Below, piece after piece: positions 19,507 to 29,956 of a stretch of DNA of 64,000 nucleotides; position 1 is the stretch's first letter, and each line of letters begins with the position of its first letter. The notes beneath the pieces were generated by a model. It was not told the origin of the DNA. It searched no databases and worked only from the letters and a program-made list of their open reading frames with translations. The position numbers and the translations under genes are program-made. This DNA comes from Sodalis sp. dw_96 (GTDB lineage Bacteria > Pseudomonadota > Gammaproteobacteria > Enterobacterales > Enterobacteriaceae), in NCBI RefSeq assembly GCF_018449575.1, contig NZ_JAAVUT010000002.1, forward strand, positions 124,001 through 188,000. The letters are read 5' to 3'.

Positions 19507-19995
19507 TTAATGCTTCGGTAAAAAACTCGACGTGCTTGCCAGATAGTCAAAGAACCATCTGATGATACCGCTGAATTGCGGTATCAACTCCGACTGATGC
19601 CAGTCCGCGCTTTGGGCAAAGCCGGTGAAGGTGTCCAGAAAGAACAAGATCGCCGCGACGATCAATATGCCCCTGAGCGCGCCGAAACACACCCCCAACA
19701 CGCGGTCGGTGCCGGATAAACCGGTCCGTTCCACCAAAGAGCCAATCACGTAATTGACGATTGCCCCGACGATCAGAGTCGCCACGAACAACAAGGCAAT
19801 CGCGATACCGTTGCGAACAAGTTGGTCTTCAAAGCGGGTAAAATAGACTGCGAGATATACATAATAGTGGCTGGCGACAAAAAAAGCACATCCCCAGGTT
19901 ATTAACGACAACGCTTCACGTATAAACCCGCGAATCAGACTTACCAAGGCTGAGAAAGCAATGATGCCGATGATGACATAATCAACCCAAGTCAT
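19507..19995 (-). CDS. cvpA: Colicin V production/inner-membrane protein CvpA
   Basis: Inner-membrane protein of 162 residues with four predicted spans; first found as required for colicin V production and since tied to envelope stress tolerance. Conserved start MTWVDYVIIGIIAFSALVSLIRGFIREALSL, with the GSLVERTGLSGTDRVLGVCFGALRG cytoplasmic loop characteristic of the family. It heads the cvpA-purF operon, with a PurR box 59 bp upstream of its start codon. Confidence 0.95.
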   Translation of the reverse strand: MTWVDYVIIGIIAFSALVSLIRGFIREALSLITWGCAFFVASHYYVYLAVYFTRFEDQLVRNGIAIALLFVATLIVGAIVNYVIGSLVERTGLSGTDRVLGVCFGALRGILIVAAILFFLDTFTGFAQSADWHQSELIPQFSGIIRWFFDYLASTSSFLPKH

Positions 19996-20053
19996 GCGTA
20001 CATTCCATGATTATCCGCCCCGACAACTGGTTCGCGGCGAATTCTATCAGAAA

Positions 20054-20069
20054 AAGAAAACGTTTGCGC
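20054..20069 (-). promoter_or_regulatory. PurR operator of cvpA-purF
   Basis: The minus strand reads GCGCAAACGTTTTCTT, matching the 16-bp PurR consensus (ANGCAANCGNTTNCNT) at every conserved position and nearly identical to the remembered E. coli purF operator. It lies upstream of cvpA, between it and dedD. Confidence 0.9.
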
Positions 20070-20184
20070 ACCGGAATTCCGTCCTCTCGTCAAATAAATA
20101 ACGGCGATTAAAAAAAACCATCCGCCGCAAGAAGATAGAGCGAAACGGGGGAAAACCCGGCGTTTCGCTCCGCCCCTTTGGCGG

Positions 20185-20994
20185 TTAATGCACCTGATAG
20201 GCACGCAGTTGTCCAGACAGGCCGCTTAGCTGATTCATTTCCGGCAGCGCGGACTGCAGCTTATCCTTTGAGGCGTCCGGTCCGACAAAAATCCGGGTAA
20301 TCTGGCCCGCTACCGGCTGAGACGGCACGGTGTAGACCCGATAACCCGACAACCTGAGCTTGGCGGCGATTTCAGTCACCTTGGCGGCATTTTTTAATGC
20401 CCCCAGTTGCACCACCCAGGCCTGGCCTTTCGGCGGCTGCTCGGCGGTTTGCTGCGTGTCGGGCTTCGGCGCCGGCGCGGCGGGTTTCGGTGCCGCGGCC
20501 ATGGTCTTGGGCGCCGTCTCTTCCGTCGGCTTGTTTTCTTTTCTGGTCAATGCCGGTTTCGCTTCCGGCGTCATTTCCGCCATTGACGCCGGCGATTTGC
20601 CTTCCGGTTTAACCGCTGTTTTGGCGGTTGACGGGCGAACAGGCGGTTTCACCTGCTGGCGCGGGGCGGGCGGATTAGGCCTCGGAGACACGATGGTGGG
20701 CTGTTCGGGGACATCCGGAACCGGCGCCGCCGACTGCGATTCGCTTTCAGGGGCGTTATTGGCCTGCTTCACGGCTGCCCCCGCGCCTTCCGGAGGCTGG
20801 CTGGGCAACGCCTGGTTAGCCTGCGGCGACACTTCGGTTTCATCGGTGTCCCCCGGTTTAGGCACCAGGGGAATAGCGGCGAACTCGTCCTGGTAATGCT
20901 TCTTTTTGCCGTCCAGCAAGCCGGGCAACACAATCACCCCCAGCGCGACAATGATGATGGTTCCCACCAGACGGTTTTGAAATTTACTCGCCAC
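20185..20994 (-). CDS. dedD: Cell-division SPOR-domain protein DedD
   Basis: Single-pass inner-membrane protein recruited to the septum through its SPOR domain, which binds denuded glycan. Of 269 residues (E. coli 220), a membrane anchor lies near 8-27 (LVGTIIIVALGVIVLPGLLD), then a long proline/alanine-rich linker about 50 residues longer than in E. coli, then the SPOR domain from GQAWVVQLGALKNAAKV to the end. The start is the GTG at 20994 (product VASKFQNRLVG, as in E. coli MASKFQNRLVG). It overlaps the folC stop by 11 bases, implying coupled translation. The reading frame stays open far upstream inside folC, but that extension is not real. Confidence 0.92.
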   Translation of the reverse strand: MASKFQNRLVGTIIIVALGVIVLPGLLDGKKKHYQDEFAAIPLVPKPGDTDETEVSPQANQALPSQPPEGAGAAVKQANNAPESESQSAAPVPDVPEQPTIVSPRPNPPAPRQQVKPPVRPSTAKTAVKPEGKSPASMAEMTPEAKPALTRKENKPTEETAPKTMAAAPKPAAPAPKPDTQQTAEQPPKGQAWVVQLGALKNAAKVTEIAAKLRLSGYRVYTVPSQPVAGQITRIFVGPDASKDKLQSALPEMNQLSGLSGQLRAYQVH

Positions 20995-22261
20995 GTTGTT
21001 TCTCCGCGTTAACCATCGCCAGGACCGGCGCCACGGTATGAAACGAGCCGAATACCAGCACACAATCCCGGGAATCAGCATCCAGCAGCGCCTGGCGCCA
21101 GGCGGCGGCCACGTCGTCGAAACGGCGGGCCCGCTCCAGACAGGACGCAACCTGAGCCGCGTCGGCGCCGCGCGGCCCTTCAAGGCTGGCGCAGTACCAT
21201 TCGTCCACCTGTCCGCGCAGGCAGTCCAGGGTAGCGGGAATATCCTTGTCGGCCAGCATCCCCACCACCGCCCGCACTTTACCCGCCACCGCCAGCTGCG
21301 CCAGCTGCGCCAGCTGCGTGGAAAGATAGGCGGCGGCATGGGGATTATGCGCCACATCGAGGATACGTAAAGGATGCTGTCCGATAATCTGAAAGCGGCC
21401 CGGCAGGGACGCTGACTCAAGCCCCCGGCGGATGGCCGCTTCGTCCGTTTTGAGAGACGAGCGCCGCAGGGCGGCCAGGGCGGTGGCGGCGTTGGCCAGC
21501 GGGATAGCCGGCAGCGGCAGACCGGTAAACGACCCTTCGTCGTCCCGCCAGTTCCAGCCGGCCCCATCCCGTTCATACCACCAGTCACGGTCACGGCAGA
21601 ACAGCTTCGCCCCTACCGCTTGCCCGTGCAGATCGATGGAAGCCGGGCGATCGGGCTCGCCGATAACCGCCGGTTTGCCGCCGCGCAGGATGCCCGCCTT
21701 TTCCCGGCCGATACTTTCGCGATCGGGTCCCAGCAATTCAGTGTGGTCGAGCCCGATGCTGGTTATCACCGACACGTCGGCATCGATGATATTGGTGGCG
21801 TCCAGGCGTCCCCCCAGACCGACCTCAAGGATAACCACATCCAGCCGTGCCTGTTTAAACAGCCACAGCGCCGCCAGGGTGCCGAATTCGAAATAGCTGA
21901 GGGAGATATCGCCACGACCGGACTCAATGGCCGCCATGGCCTCGCTATGCCGCGCTTCGGGCAATTCCTCACCCCGAATGCGCACTCGCTCGGTATAACG
22001 CAGCATATGGGGCGAGCTGTAGACGCCGACGCTATAACCCGCGGCCTGCAAAATCGTTTCCAGCAGACGGCAGGTGGTGCCTTTGCCGTTAGTGCCCGCC
22101 ACGGTGAAAACCCGCGGCGCGGGCTGCAGCAATTGCAGGCGGGCGGCCACCGCCCCTACCCGTTCCAGGCCCAGGTCGATGGTTTTTGCATGCAGGCGCT
22201 CAAGATAATAAAGCCACGCCTCCAATGGCGACGTGGCTTGAGGAGTAAGAAGCTTTTCCAT
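20984..22261 (-). CDS. folC: Dihydrofolate/folylpolyglutamate synthase FolC
   Basis: Adds glutamate to dihydropteroate, making dihydrofolate, then extends polyglutamate tails. P-loop VAGTNGKGTTCRLLE is near residue 56, followed by the Mur-ligase central domain (VILEVGLGGRLDATNIID, SIGLDHTELLG) and the C-terminal domain with LDVAHNPHAAAYLS. Length is 425 against 422. A short in-frame triplet duplication (LAQLAQLAVA, from a repeated AGCTGCGCC block near 21291-21315) sits in the C-terminal part. It precedes dedD with overlapping codons; accD lies upstream behind a terminator. Confidence 0.95.
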   Translation of the reverse strand: MEKLLTPQATSPLEAWLYYLERLHAKTIDLGLERVGAVAARLQLLQPAPRVFTVAGTNGKGTTCRLLETILQAAGYSVGVYSSPHMLRYTERVRIRGEELPEARHSEAMAAIESGRGDISLSYFEFGTLAALWLFKQARLDVVILEVGLGGRLDATNIIDADVSVITSIGLDHTELLGPDRESIGREKAGILRGGKPAVIGEPDRPASIDLHGQAVGAKLFCRDRDWWYERDGAGWNWRDDEGSFTGLPLPAIPLANAATALAALRRSSLKTDEAAIRRGLESASLPGRFQIIGQHPLRILDVAHNPHAAAYLSTQLAQLAQLAVAGKVRAVVGMLADKDIPATLDCLRGQVDEWYCASLEGPRGADAAQVASCLERARRFDDVAAAWRQALLDADSRDCVLVFGSFHTVAPVLAMVNAEKQRGE

Positions 22262-22291
22262 ACGTCCCGTTCATTGACTGTACTGATTCAC

Positions 22292-22325
22292 TAAAAAGCC
22301 CCGGACCGCTTGCAGCGGGGGGTTT
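22292..22325 (-). terminator. Terminator between accD and folC
   Basis: On the minus strand CCCC-CGCT-GCA-AGCG-(gap)-GGGG forms a two-part GC-rich stem followed by CTTTTTAG. It starts just past the accD stop. Confidence 0.75.
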
Positions 22326-22333
22326 AGTCTCGG

Positions 22334-23257
22334 CTATGCCCCGTCCTGATGCTCCTCGGGAATGAATTCCTGTCGCGGCTCCGGCATCAAATGGGTGGCT
22401 TCGGGCTGGGGCCGGTGGGTAAACTTGGCCAACAGGCCTGCCAGCTTCAGACGCAGCTCCGGCCGGCGCACGATCATATCGATAGCCCCTTTTTCCAGCA
22501 GGAACTCGCTGCGCTGGAAACCGGCCGGTAATTTTTCCCGTACCGTTTGCTCAATCACCCGCGGTCCGGCGAAGCCGATTAGCGCTTTCGGTTCGGCGAC
22601 ATTCAAATCTCCCAGCATAGCCAGGCTGGCGGAGACGCCGCCCATGGTGGGGTCGGTCATCACGGATATATAGGGTAAGCGTCTGGCCCGCAGTTTTGCC
22701 AGTGCGGCACTGGTTTTCGCCATTTGCATCAGGGACAGCAGGGCTTCCTGCATACGGGCGCCGCCGCTGGCGGAGAAACAGACCAGCGGACATTCGTCTT
22801 CCAGCGCCTGCTCCACCGCCCGGACAAACCTCGCGCCCACCACCGACGACATGGAACCGCCGATAAAGGCGAATTCAAATGACGCGACCACCACCGGCAT
22901 GCCGTACAACATCCCTTTCATGACCACCATGGCGTCTTTTTCATTAGTGGCTTTCTGGGCCGCCGCCAGGCGATCCTTGTATTTTTTCGAATCTTTGAAC
23001 TTGAGAATGTCCCGCGGCTCGAGCTCGCTGCCCAGCTCAACTTCGCTGCCTTTATCCAGGAAGGAGAGCAAACGCGCGCGCGCGGTCATACGCATATGGT
23101 GATCGCATTTGGGACAAACCTCCAGGTTGCGCTCAAGCTCCGCACGATACAAAACCTGGCCGCAACTATCGCATTTCGTCCAGACACCTTCAGGGATATT
23201 CGCCCTGCGCGCCGGGGTGACAGTGCTCTTATTGAGAATTCGTTCAATCCAGCTCAT
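22334..23257 (-). CDS. accD: Acetyl-CoA carboxylase carboxyltransferase subunit beta AccD
   Basis: Beta subunit of the carboxyltransferase that transfers CO2 from biotin to acetyl-CoA, the first step of fatty-acid synthesis. An N-terminal four-cysteine zinc ribbon (C29, C32, C48, C51 in CDSCGQ and CPKCDHH) is followed by the crotonase-fold core with [23 protein letters not shown] and [19 protein letters not shown]. It has 307 residues against 304. The zinc ribbon also binds its own mRNA in E. coli. It is a separate unit with its own terminator. Confidence 0.96.
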   Translation of the reverse strand: MSWIERILNKSTVTPARRANIPEGVWTKCDSCGQVLYRAELERNLEVCPKCDHHMRMTARARLLSFLDKGSEVELGSELEPRDILKFKDSKKYKDRLAAAQKATNEKDAMVVMKGMLYGMPVVVASFEFAFIGGSMSSVVGARFVRAVEQALEDECPLVCFSASGGARMQEALLSLMQMAKTSAALAKLRARRLPYISVMTDPTMGGVSASLAMLGDLNVAEPKALIGFAGPRVIEQTVREKLPAGFQRSEFLLEKGAIDMIVRRPELRLKLAGLLAKFTHRPQPEATHLMPEPRQEFIPEEHQDGA

Positions 23258-23473
23258 CGATAACCTTTCTGTTTGAACCTGGCAAGCGCCAGTCCGCTGT
23301 TCATATTCATACTAAGACCACCGCGCGGTCGTAACATTCGCCGCGCGCTTTCTCAGGGGAAAGAGAATGGTCTTTGAAAATGTTGCCCATTAAACCATAA
23401 CCGCCAACCAGTTGGGATAGAAAACTCTGCCCGATGCGCATAATTCACGCTTAACGCAGCGGTATAAAGCGCA

Positions 23474-24127
23474 TTATCCTCGGCCGGCGGCCCGGCGATG
23501 CCGCCAGACTTCAATCACGCCCGGCAGCACGGACAGCACGATAATGGCCACAATCAGTAAATTCAGATTGCTCTGAACCACCGGCAAATCGCCGAACAGG
23601 TAGCCGGCATAGGTGAAAAGGGCTACCCATAACACGCCGCCGGTGATGTTGAACAGGGCAAAATGGCGATATGACATATGTCCCATCCCCGCCACAAACG
23701 GCGCGAAGGTGCGGACAATGGGCACAAAACGGGCCAGGATGATGGTTTTGCCGCCGTGGCGGGCATAGAACTCATGGGTCTTATCCAGATAGCTGCGGCG
23801 GAAAACCCTGGAGTCGGGACGACTGAACAGCTTCTCGCCGAACAGCCGTCCGATGGTATAGTTCACCGCGTCCCCCAGCACCGCCGCGCATGCCAGTAAA
23901 AACGCCATCAGATGCACATCCAGGCTATTGGACGGCAATGCCGCCAGCGCGCCGGCGACGAACAACAATGAGTCTCCCGGTAAAAAAGGCGTCACCACCA
24001 GGCCGGTCTCGCAAAACAGAATCAAAAACAGAATGGCATAAACCCAGATACCGTACTGCGCCACCAATTGCGCCAAATGAACGTCAATATGCAGAACAAA
24101 ATCAACAACAAAATGGATAAATTCCAT
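23474..24127 (-). CDS. dedA: DedA-family membrane protein
   Basis: Member of the DedA/VTT superfamily, inner-membrane proteins that redundantly support proton-motive force, division and lipid carrier recycling. 217 residues against 219. Re-entrant and membrane segments carry the family motif [15 protein letters not shown] and the catalytic-like [12 protein letters not shown] ... [37 protein letters not shown] arginine-rich stretch. It ends with a basic tail ([10 protein letters not shown]). It lies 27 bp downstream of truA and is the last gene of the pdxB-usg-truA-dedA run, as in E. coli. Confidence 0.94.
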   Translation of the reverse strand: MEFIHFVVDFVLHIDVHLAQLVAQYGIWVYAILFLILFCETGLVVTPFLPGDSLLFVAGALAALPSNSLDVHLMAFLLACAAVLGDAVNYTIGRLFGEKLFSRPDSRVFRRSYLDKTHEFYARHGGKTIILARFVPIVRTFAPFVAGMGHMSYRHFALFNITGGVLWVALFTYAGYLFGDLPVVQSNLNLLIVAIIVLSVLPGVIEVWRHRRAAGRG

Positions 24128-24154
24128 ATAACCATCCCCGGAAGCGCAAGAAAT

Positions 24155-24985
24155 TCAATAAAGGTTACTCCGCCAAAACAGCGGTCCCAAGGCCGGCACG
24201 GGCAAGTCAAAGCCTACCGGATAATCCACCGCCACCAAATATAAACCTTCCGCTTTGGCGGTGGCCGCCGCCAGGGTTCGATCGCGGGCCGCCAGCAGCT
24301 GTTCCATCCAGTTTTCCTCCTGGCGCCCGCAGCCCACTTCCAGCAGGCTGCCTACAATATTACGAACCATGTGATGAACAAAGGCATTTGCTTTGATATC
24401 CACCACCACATACGCGCCCTGACGGGTGACCGTCAAATGTTTTACATTGCGCCAGGGGGTGCGTGACTGGCACTGCATGGCGCGAAACGACGTGAAATCA
24501 TGTTCGCCCAGCAGGCAGCGCCCCGCCCGCTCCATTTTTTGGGCATCCAGCTGATGATAAAAATGCGTCACCCCGCGGGATAAAATGGCCGGGCGATAAG
24601 GGTGATTATAGATAATATAGCGGTAACGGCGTGCCGTGGCGCTAAAACGCGCGTGAAAATCCGCCGTCACGCCGGTCGCCCAGCGCACCGCCACATCCGC
24701 CGGCAAATTGGCGTTCACCCCCAGGGTCCAGGCGGCGTCCTCGCGCCGGGCGCGGGTTTCAAAATGCACTACCTGACCGGTAGCGTGCACCCCGGCATCG
24801 GTGCGCCCGGCGCAAAAGACCGTCACCGGCTCGTCCGCCACCTTGGACAGGGCCTGTTCCAGGCAAGCCTGGACGCTGACCACCTCCTGCTGTCGTTGCC
24901 AACCGTAAAAACGGCTGCCGTCGTACTCAATCCCCAGCGCGATTTTCATCGGCGCCGGAGCAAACCCGGATACCGCCTGCGACAT
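24155..24985 (-). CDS. truA: tRNA pseudouridine(38-40) synthase TruA
   Basis: Converts uridines 38, 39 and 40 in the tRNA anticodon arm to pseudouridine. The catalytic aspartate is D63 in [28 protein letters not shown] and [20 protein letters not shown] are other family signatures. 276 residues against 270; the difference lies at both ends. The ATG shares one base with the usg stop (TAATG), pointing to translational coupling. Confidence 0.96.
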   Translation of the reverse strand: MSQAVSGFAPAPMKIALGIEYDGSRFYGWQRQQEVVSVQACLEQALSKVADEPVTVFCAGRTDAGVHATGQVVHFETRARREDAAWTLGVNANLPADVAVRWATGVTADFHARFSATARRYRYIIYNHPYRPAILSRGVTHFYHQLDAQKMERAGRCLLGEHDFTSFRAMQCQSRTPWRNVKHLTVTRQGAYVVVDIKANAFVHHMVRNIVGSLLEVGCGRQEENWMEQLLAARDRTLAAATAKAEGLYLVAVDYPVGFDLPVPALGPLFWRSNLY

Positions 24986-25995
24986 TAATTCAAATACTCC
25001 GTCACCAAAAGCTCGGCGGTGAGCAACGCCATCAGCGCGCCGCCGAAGCGAACATTATCCGCCACCGACCAGAATTGCAGCAAATCCGGCATGCCATAGT
25101 CATTGCGCAGACAGCCGATACTCAGCCGCACCTGTCCCGACGCATCCTCCACCTGGGTGGGGTAATCCTGCTCTTCGCTCACGCTCAGATGTTCGACGTT
25201 GTCCAGCAGGGAGCGAGCTTCCCCCGCGCCCATGGGACGCTCGGTTTCCATATGCACGATTTGCGCATGGCCGTAAAACACCGGGGCCTGGACCGTGCCC
25301 ACCGAGATAGGCAACCCTTCGTCCAGCCATATCTTGCGGACCTCGTCCACCAGGCGACGCTCGGTTTGCACGCTGCCTCCTTCATCCGGCAACAGCGGCA
25401 ACAGATTAAAGGCCAACTGCCGGCTGAAAAATCCCGATTCGGTAGGCAGCCCGTTCAGTAACCTCGCGCTCTGGCCCGCAAGGGCATCCACCGCCGCCTT
25501 GCCCTGGCCGGATACCGACAGCAGATTCACCACGTTCAGGCGCGTTAACCCGGATTGTTCGGTCAAGGGTTTGATGGCCAGCAACAGCTGACTGGTTAAA
25601 CTGTCCGCCACCGCCACCAGATTGCGGTTGCGATAATCCGCCAGCACCTGGTCGTTCACGCCGGGCACCACCAGCGGCACGTCCGGTTCAAGAGCATACA
25701 ATCCGCTGCTGTCGATAACCAGGCAGCCCGCCATCGCGGCCTGATCGGCATAACTTGCGCTGGCGGCGCTGCCGGCGATAAAAAACGCCAGCTGCGCCTG
25801 CGACCAGTCGAACAGCGCGGCATCGCTCACCAGGTAGCTTTTGCCGTCATAACGCAGCGTCTCGCCGGCGCTCCGTTCACTGGACAATAAATAGAGTTCC
25901 CCTACCGGAAACTGCCGTTCCTGCAATAGTTCCAACAGCGCCGTACCCACAGCGCCCGTCGCGCCCAGTAGGGCGATATTCCAGCCGTCAGACAT
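24985..25995 (-). CDS. usg: USG-1 protein, aspartate-semialdehyde dehydrogenase homologue
   Basis: Homologue of aspartate-semialdehyde dehydrogenase with 336 residues and an intact N-terminal NAD-binding fold ([20 protein letters not shown]). The position of the Asd catalytic cysteine appears to be replaced ([15 protein letters not shown] where active Asd has NCT), as in E. coli Usg, so enzyme activity is doubtful and the real role unknown. It lies 17 bp behind pdxB and abuts truA. The conserved clustering suggests a shared transcript. Confidence 0.93.
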   Translation of the reverse strand: MSDGWNIALLGATGAVGTALLELLQERQFPVGELYLLSSERSAGETLRYDGKSYLVSDAALFDWSQAQLAFFIAGSAASASYADQAAMAGCLVIDSSGLYALEPDVPLVVPGVNDQVLADYRNRNLVAVADSLTSQLLLAIKPLTEQSGLTRLNVVNLLSVSGQGKAAVDALAGQSARLLNGLPTESGFFSRQLAFNLLPLLPDEGGSVQTERRLVDEVRKIWLDEGLPISVGTVQAPVFYGHAQIVHMETERPMGAGEARSLLDNVEHLSVSEEQDYPTQVEDASGQVRLSIGCLRNDYGMPDLLQFWSVADNVRFGGALMALLTAELLVTEYLN

Positions 25996-26012
25996 GATGT
26001 TCTCCAGAAAGG

Positions 26013-27146
26013 TTAAGAATCCGCGGGGACGGCGCTAAATCCGAGATCCCGCAACAGCCCGACCACCGCGGGGTCATCGCTTTCCACCCGCAGCGACGAC
26101 CACTCGCGGCGTTCCTGATACTGGCGGCGCTGCCGATCGAATTCCCCCGGCACCGCCGCTCCCCGCCGCAGCGGCGCATCATCGCGGCGCACATCATACA
26201 CCAGATGCGCCAGCCGCCTTAGCATCCCTTCATCCAAAGGGCCCTGTATCCGCACCCGCTCCACCGCCGGGGCCGGCAGCAGTTGATCCAGGGGAGCGAG
26301 CAGCGGCGTGCCGAGAAAACGGCTGTAGGCCTCATAGACCTGGGTGGTACCGCGCGCTTTACCCTCCAGCGAATAGCCGGCGATATGCGGCGTGCCGATA
26401 TCCACCCTGCCGAGCAACGGCAGCGACAGCGCCGGTTCCGGCTCCCAGACATCCAGAATGACGCTCAGCTTCTTGCCCCGTTCCAGCGCGGTTAACAAGG
26501 CGGCATTATCCACCACGCCGCCGCGGCAGGCGTTAATCAGTATGCGTCCGTCCGGCAGGGCCGCCAGCAGGGAGTCGTCCACCTGATGCCAGGTTTGATA
26601 GGGGCCGGTGCGGGTTAGCGGCGTGTGAAAGGTCAGCACATCCGCCTGCGCCACCAGTTTTTCCAGCGGGTAAAACGGCCCGGCGTCGCCGCGGGCGGCA
26701 AGGGGGGGATCGCATAGCAGGGTCCGGATGCCTAAAGATTGCAAACGCCGGTTCAACCGGCCGCCGACATTGCCCGCCCCGATAATGCCGATGGTTTTAT
26801 CCGCCAGGGCAAATCCATCCCGCTCGGCCAGCCACAGCAGCGAGGAAAAAACGTACTCCACCACCGCCACCGCGTTGCAGCCCGGCGCCGCCGAGAAACC
26901 GATGCCGGCGTCGGCAAGCCACTGCTCATCCACATGATCGGTGCCCGCGGTGGCGGTACCGACAAATTTCACCCCACTGCCCTGCAGCAAGCCGGCGTTC
27001 ACCGGCGTGACGGAGCGTACCATCAGCGCATCGGCCCCCCGCAGCGTATCGGCGGCGATGTGACGCCCGGCAACCGGCAGCACCTCCCCTAACCTGCTGA
27101 ACAGCGCTTGGGCGTATGGCATGTTTTCGTCCACCAGGATTTTCAC
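26013..27146 (-). CDS. pdxB: Erythronate-4-phosphate dehydrogenase PdxB
   Basis: Second step of pyridoxal-5'-phosphate synthesis by the DXP-dependent route: oxidises 4-phosphoerythronate. A D-2-hydroxyacid dehydrogenase fold with nucleotide motif [17 protein letters not shown], catalytic arginine in [15 protein letters not shown], glutamate in DVWEPEP and histidine in [14 protein letters not shown]; the C-terminal DUF3410 dimerisation domain completes the 377 residues (E. coli 378). First of the pdxB-usg-truA-dedA group. Its PLP product serves AlaA and AlaC in this same window, though no regulatory link is implied. Confidence 0.96.
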   Translation of the reverse strand: MKILVDENMPYAQALFSRLGEVLPVAGRHIAADTLRGADALMVRSVTPVNAGLLQGSGVKFVGTATAGTDHVDEQWLADAGIGFSAAPGCNAVAVVEYVFSSLLWLAERDGFALADKTIGIIGAGNVGGRLNRRLQSLGIRTLLCDPPLAARGDAGPFYPLEKLVAQADVLTFHTPLTRTGPYQTWHQVDDSLLAALPDGRILINACRGGVVDNAALLTALERGKKLSVILDVWEPEPALSLPLLGRVDIGTPHIAGYSLEGKARGTTQVYEAYSRFLGTPLLAPLDQLLPAPAVERVRIQGPLDEGMLRRLAHLVYDVRRDDAPLRRGAAVPGEFDRQRRQYQERREWSSLRVESDDPAVVGLLRDLGFSAVPADS

Positions 27147-27449
27147 ATCGGGCTCCGTCAGCCATTAACAGACTGTCATTGAATTTAAAAAGGAGAATAT
27201 TCTGCCACCGAAAGCCATGGAAACCCAACGCTAACATGCAATATTTCAGCACAACCTGTTGCCGTCCGGGATGAATCAACCCCGTATTTTTGCCATACCG
27301 CCCCCATTAAGAGCAGAAAATGCCTTCCTGACGCTTGCTGCTACCCTATAATTGTGCGACTTGTTATTATTCGCCGCACGAATTTCGGACGCCCGCCGAT
27401 ATGACCGGGTTGAATGGCAGCAACCCTCTGTTAAGAAAGGATGAGTCAT
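27147..27449. other. pdxB-flk divergent promoter region
   Basis: 303 bp without a gene, containing the two outward promoters. The sequence around 27176-27210 is AT-rich and suitable for the pdxB promoter. No recognisable operator was seen. Confidence 0.4.
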
Positions 27450-28487
27450 ATGCAACCTGTACAAGGTCCCGGCAACCCGGCGCCGGGCGATCCGCCCCAG
27501 GGTCGGACGGGTGCTCCCCCTCACGTTGTGCGGGACAATGACAGCCCGCTCAGCACAGCGCAACGAACCGCCCTTGAGCGGCTGATTGTCAAAATCATGG
27601 CGTTGAGCGGCAGCAAATCCCCCGAAATCTGGGCCGCGTTGCGCCATCAGCTTGATATCCCCGGCGAGGGGGAGTTGACCTCGGGTCAATTCCAGCCTGC
27701 GGAACTGTTGCTGCAAGGCCGGCTCGATCAGGCGCAGCAAACCCTTGCCGGACGGCAATTGATGCAGCAATTAACCGACCTGCTGCCCCAAGGCAATAAC
27801 CGCCAGGCGGTGAGCGATTATATACGGCGGGAATTCGGCCATACCGTATTGAGCCAGCTGGACGCCGAACAGCTGCAGCAGGTCGTGGAGCTGTTGCAGC
27901 AGGGGCGGCTGGATATTCCCCAGCCGCAACAGGCCGCCATCTCCGATCGGACCCTGTTGCCCGCCGAGCATAATACCCTGAATCAGCAGGTGGTACGGCT
28001 GGCGGCGGTCACCGGCGAATCGCCGGCGGATATCTGGCAAAGCCTGATGACCATGATGGGGCTGAAGTCCGGCGATCCCATTCCGGCTCGCCATTTTCCC
28101 CTGCTGATGCAGTTTGTTCAGGGTCATGTGACGTTGTCGCAACAAGCCTCGCCCACCCTGGCGACGGTGCAGGCCACCTTGAAACAGCCCACCAGCAGCG
28201 ACGAACAGCAGGCCATCGAAGCCTATTGCCTGCTGCATTTCAACGCCACCGCCCAAAGCGTGCTAAGTCCCGCCCAGGTCAGCGCGGTGATGCAGTTCCT
28301 GTTTATCTACCGCCTGTCACGTACCCAAAGTCAGCATCAAACCTCCGACCTACGACTTTTGCAACCGGTGATGAATCCTCTGATTGTCACCGAACCCAGG
28401 GAACATACCGTGGGTATCGCCAAAAGCCGCTGGGCGGTGGTGCTGGCGCTGCTGGCGGTATTGGTGCTGGTGTGGCTGCTGGTTTAG
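27450..28487 (+). CDS. flk: Flagellar biosynthesis regulator Flk (RflH)
   Basis: Membrane-anchored regulator that in Salmonella and E. coli links flagellar hook/rod completion to secretion switching. 345 residues against 331. The proline-rich start MQPVQGPGNPAPGDPPQG, repeated LPQGNNRQAVSDYIRREFGH and PAEHNTLNQQVVRLAAVTGE motifs, and a single C-terminal membrane anchor (RWAVVLALLAVLVLVWLLV) match the family. The ATG at 27450 has AAAGG nine bases upstream; an ATG at 27441 abuts that site. No flagellar genes lie in this window. Confidence 0.9.
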   Translation: MQPVQGPGNPAPGDPPQGRTGAPPHVVRDNDSPLSTAQRTALERLIVKIMALSGSKSPEIWAALRHQLDIPGEGELTSGQFQPAELLLQGRLDQAQQTLAGRQLMQQLTDLLPQGNNRQAVSDYIRREFGHTVLSQLDAEQLQQVVELLQQGRLDIPQPQQAAISDRTLLPAEHNTLNQQVVRLAAVTGESPADIWQSLMTMMGLKSGDPIPARHFPLLMQFVQGHVTLSQQASPTLATVQATLKQPTSSDEQQAIEAYCLLHFNATAQSVLSPAQVSAVMQFLFIYRLSRTQSQHQTSDLRLLQPVMNPLIVTEPREHTVGIAKSRWAVVLALLAVLVLVWLLV

Positions 28488-28616
28488 CGCCAGACTGAGT
28501 TAATGATATTGGTATAGCGGGTGTTGAATTGGCGCCGAGCCCTGTCCGTTACGGGTGCTGATAGGCTGTCGACTCAGCGCCGGGTGGGTTAATGGGCTGT
28601 CGCGAACGCAGTTAAA

Positions 28617-28653
28617 GAACCACCTTCGGCCGGTGACGGTATCCAGGTGGTTC
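28617..28653 (-). terminator. Hairpin downstream of fabB
   Basis: GAACCACCT (28617-28625) pairs with AGGTGGTTC (28645-28653), a 9-bp stem; read on the minus strand it is followed by TTTAAC. It lies between convergent flk and fabB and may terminate fabB. Confidence 0.6.
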
Positions 28654-28681
28654 AGGCTTGATGCCGGGGAAATGCCGGCGG

Positions 28682-29893
28682 TTAGAGTAGCTTGCGCATC
28701 ACCAGCGTGGCGTTGGTACCGCCAAAACCAAAGCTATTGGTCATCACGGTGGTCAAGGGCCGTTCAGTGGGTTCGGTGATAAGATTCATGCCTTCCGCCT
28801 GAGGGTCCAGTTCCTCGATATTAATGCTCGGGGCAATAAAATTATGCTCCAGCATCAGCAGGGTAAAAATGGTTTCATGTACCCCGGCGGCACCCAGCGA
28901 GTGTCCGGTCATGGCTTTGGTGGATGAAAAAGCCGGCTGGCTGCTGCCGAAGGTTTCGCGAATCGCCCACAGCTCTTTCACATCACCCACCGGCGTAGAG
29001 GTGCCGTGAACGTTCAGGTAATCAATGGGCGTATCGACATTTTTCAGCGCCATCTTCATACAGCGAATCGCCCCTTCCCCTGACGGCGCCACCATATCGG
29101 CCCCATCGGAATTCGCGCCATACCCGATAACCTCGGCATAGATATGCGCACCGCGGGCCAGCGCGTGCTCCAGTTCTTCCACCACCACGATACCGCCGCC
29201 GCCGGCAATGACAAAACCGTCGCGGTTGACGTCATAGGTGCGTGAGGCTTTGGCGGGGGTCTCATTATAACGGGTGGACAGAGCGCCCATGGCGTCAAAT
29301 TCGCAGGCCATTTCCCAGCACAGCTCTTCACCGCCGCCGGCAAAAACCACATCCTGCTTATCCAGCTGGATCATTTCCACCGCGTTACCGATACAGTGGG
29401 CGGAAGTGGAGCAGGCGGAACTGATGGAATAGTTAACGCCGCGGATCTTGAACGGCGTCGCCAGGCAGGCGGAAACCCCGGATCCCATGGCCTTGGTGAC
29501 CATATAGGGGCCGACGCCGCGCAGGCCGCGGGCGCGCATTCCGTCCGAACCGGCTACCTGATTACGCGGCGAACCGCCGCCGGAGCCGACGATAAGGCCG
29601 GTACGATCGTTGGAAACGTCTTCGGGACTCAGTCCGGAGTCTTTGATTGCCTGTTCCATGGAGAGATAAGCGTAAATTGAAGCATCACTCATAAAGCGCG
29701 CAATTTTTCGATCGATCAGCCCGGTTGTATCGAGTTTGATATTGCCCCAGACATGGCTACGCATGCCCGAATCCTTCAACTCCTGGGAGAAAGTGATTCC
29801 GGAGCGGCCTTGTTGCAGGGAAGACAAAACTTCCGTCTGGTCGTTCCCGATACTCGATAAAATTCCCAGGCCGGTAATCACCGCACGTTTCAT
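28682..29893 (-). CDS. fabB: 3-oxoacyl-ACP synthase I FabB
   Basis: Elongating condensing enzyme required for unsaturated fatty-acid synthesis. 403 residues against 406. The catalytic triad is intact: the cysteine in [16 protein letters not shown], first histidine in [12 protein letters not shown] and second in [13 protein letters not shown]. The C-terminus [17 protein letters not shown] is typical. FabR- and FadR-like operators lie about 45-80 bp upstream, so its expression is probably tuned to acyl-chain supply. It is divergent from mnmC. Confidence 0.97.
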   Translation of the reverse strand: MKRAVITGLGILSSIGNDQTEVLSSLQQGRSGITFSQELKDSGMRSHVWGNIKLDTTGLIDRKIARFMSDASIYAYLSMEQAIKDSGLSPEDVSNDRTGLIVGSGGGSPRNQVAGSDGMRARGLRGVGPYMVTKAMGSGVSACLATPFKIRGVNYSISSACSTSAHCIGNAVEMIQLDKQDVVFAGGGEELCWEMACEFDAMGALSTRYNETPAKASRTYDVNRDGFVIAGGGGIVVVEELEHALARGAHIYAEVIGYGANSDGADMVAPSGEGAIRCMKMALKNVDTPIDYLNVHGTSTPVGDVKELWAIRETFGSSQPAFSSTKAMTGHSLGAAGVHETIFTLLMLEHNFIAPSINIEELDPQAEGMNLITEPTERPLTTVMTNSFGFGGTNATLVMRKLL

Positions 29894-29937
29894 TTAATAC
29901 CTCTTGTATTTATATATGAGATTCTGTGACGCACTTT

Positions 29938-29955
29938 AGCTTACAGTTGTACGCT
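29938..29955 (-). promoter_or_regulatory. FabR operator of fabB
   Basis: AGCTTACAGTTGTACGCT is an 18-bp near-palindrome matching the FabR motif AGCGTACA-N2-TGT(T/A)CGCT. It lies 45-62 bp upstream of the fabB start. FabR represses fabA/fabB when unsaturated acyl thioesters are abundant. Confidence 0.78.
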
Positions 29956-29956
29956 G

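Noticed and set aside
20185-21594. A 469-codon open frame extending dedD upstream through folC
   Set aside because: The upstream part lies out of frame inside well-conserved folC and is composed mostly of Arg/Trp/Pro; the GTG at 20994 matches the family start.
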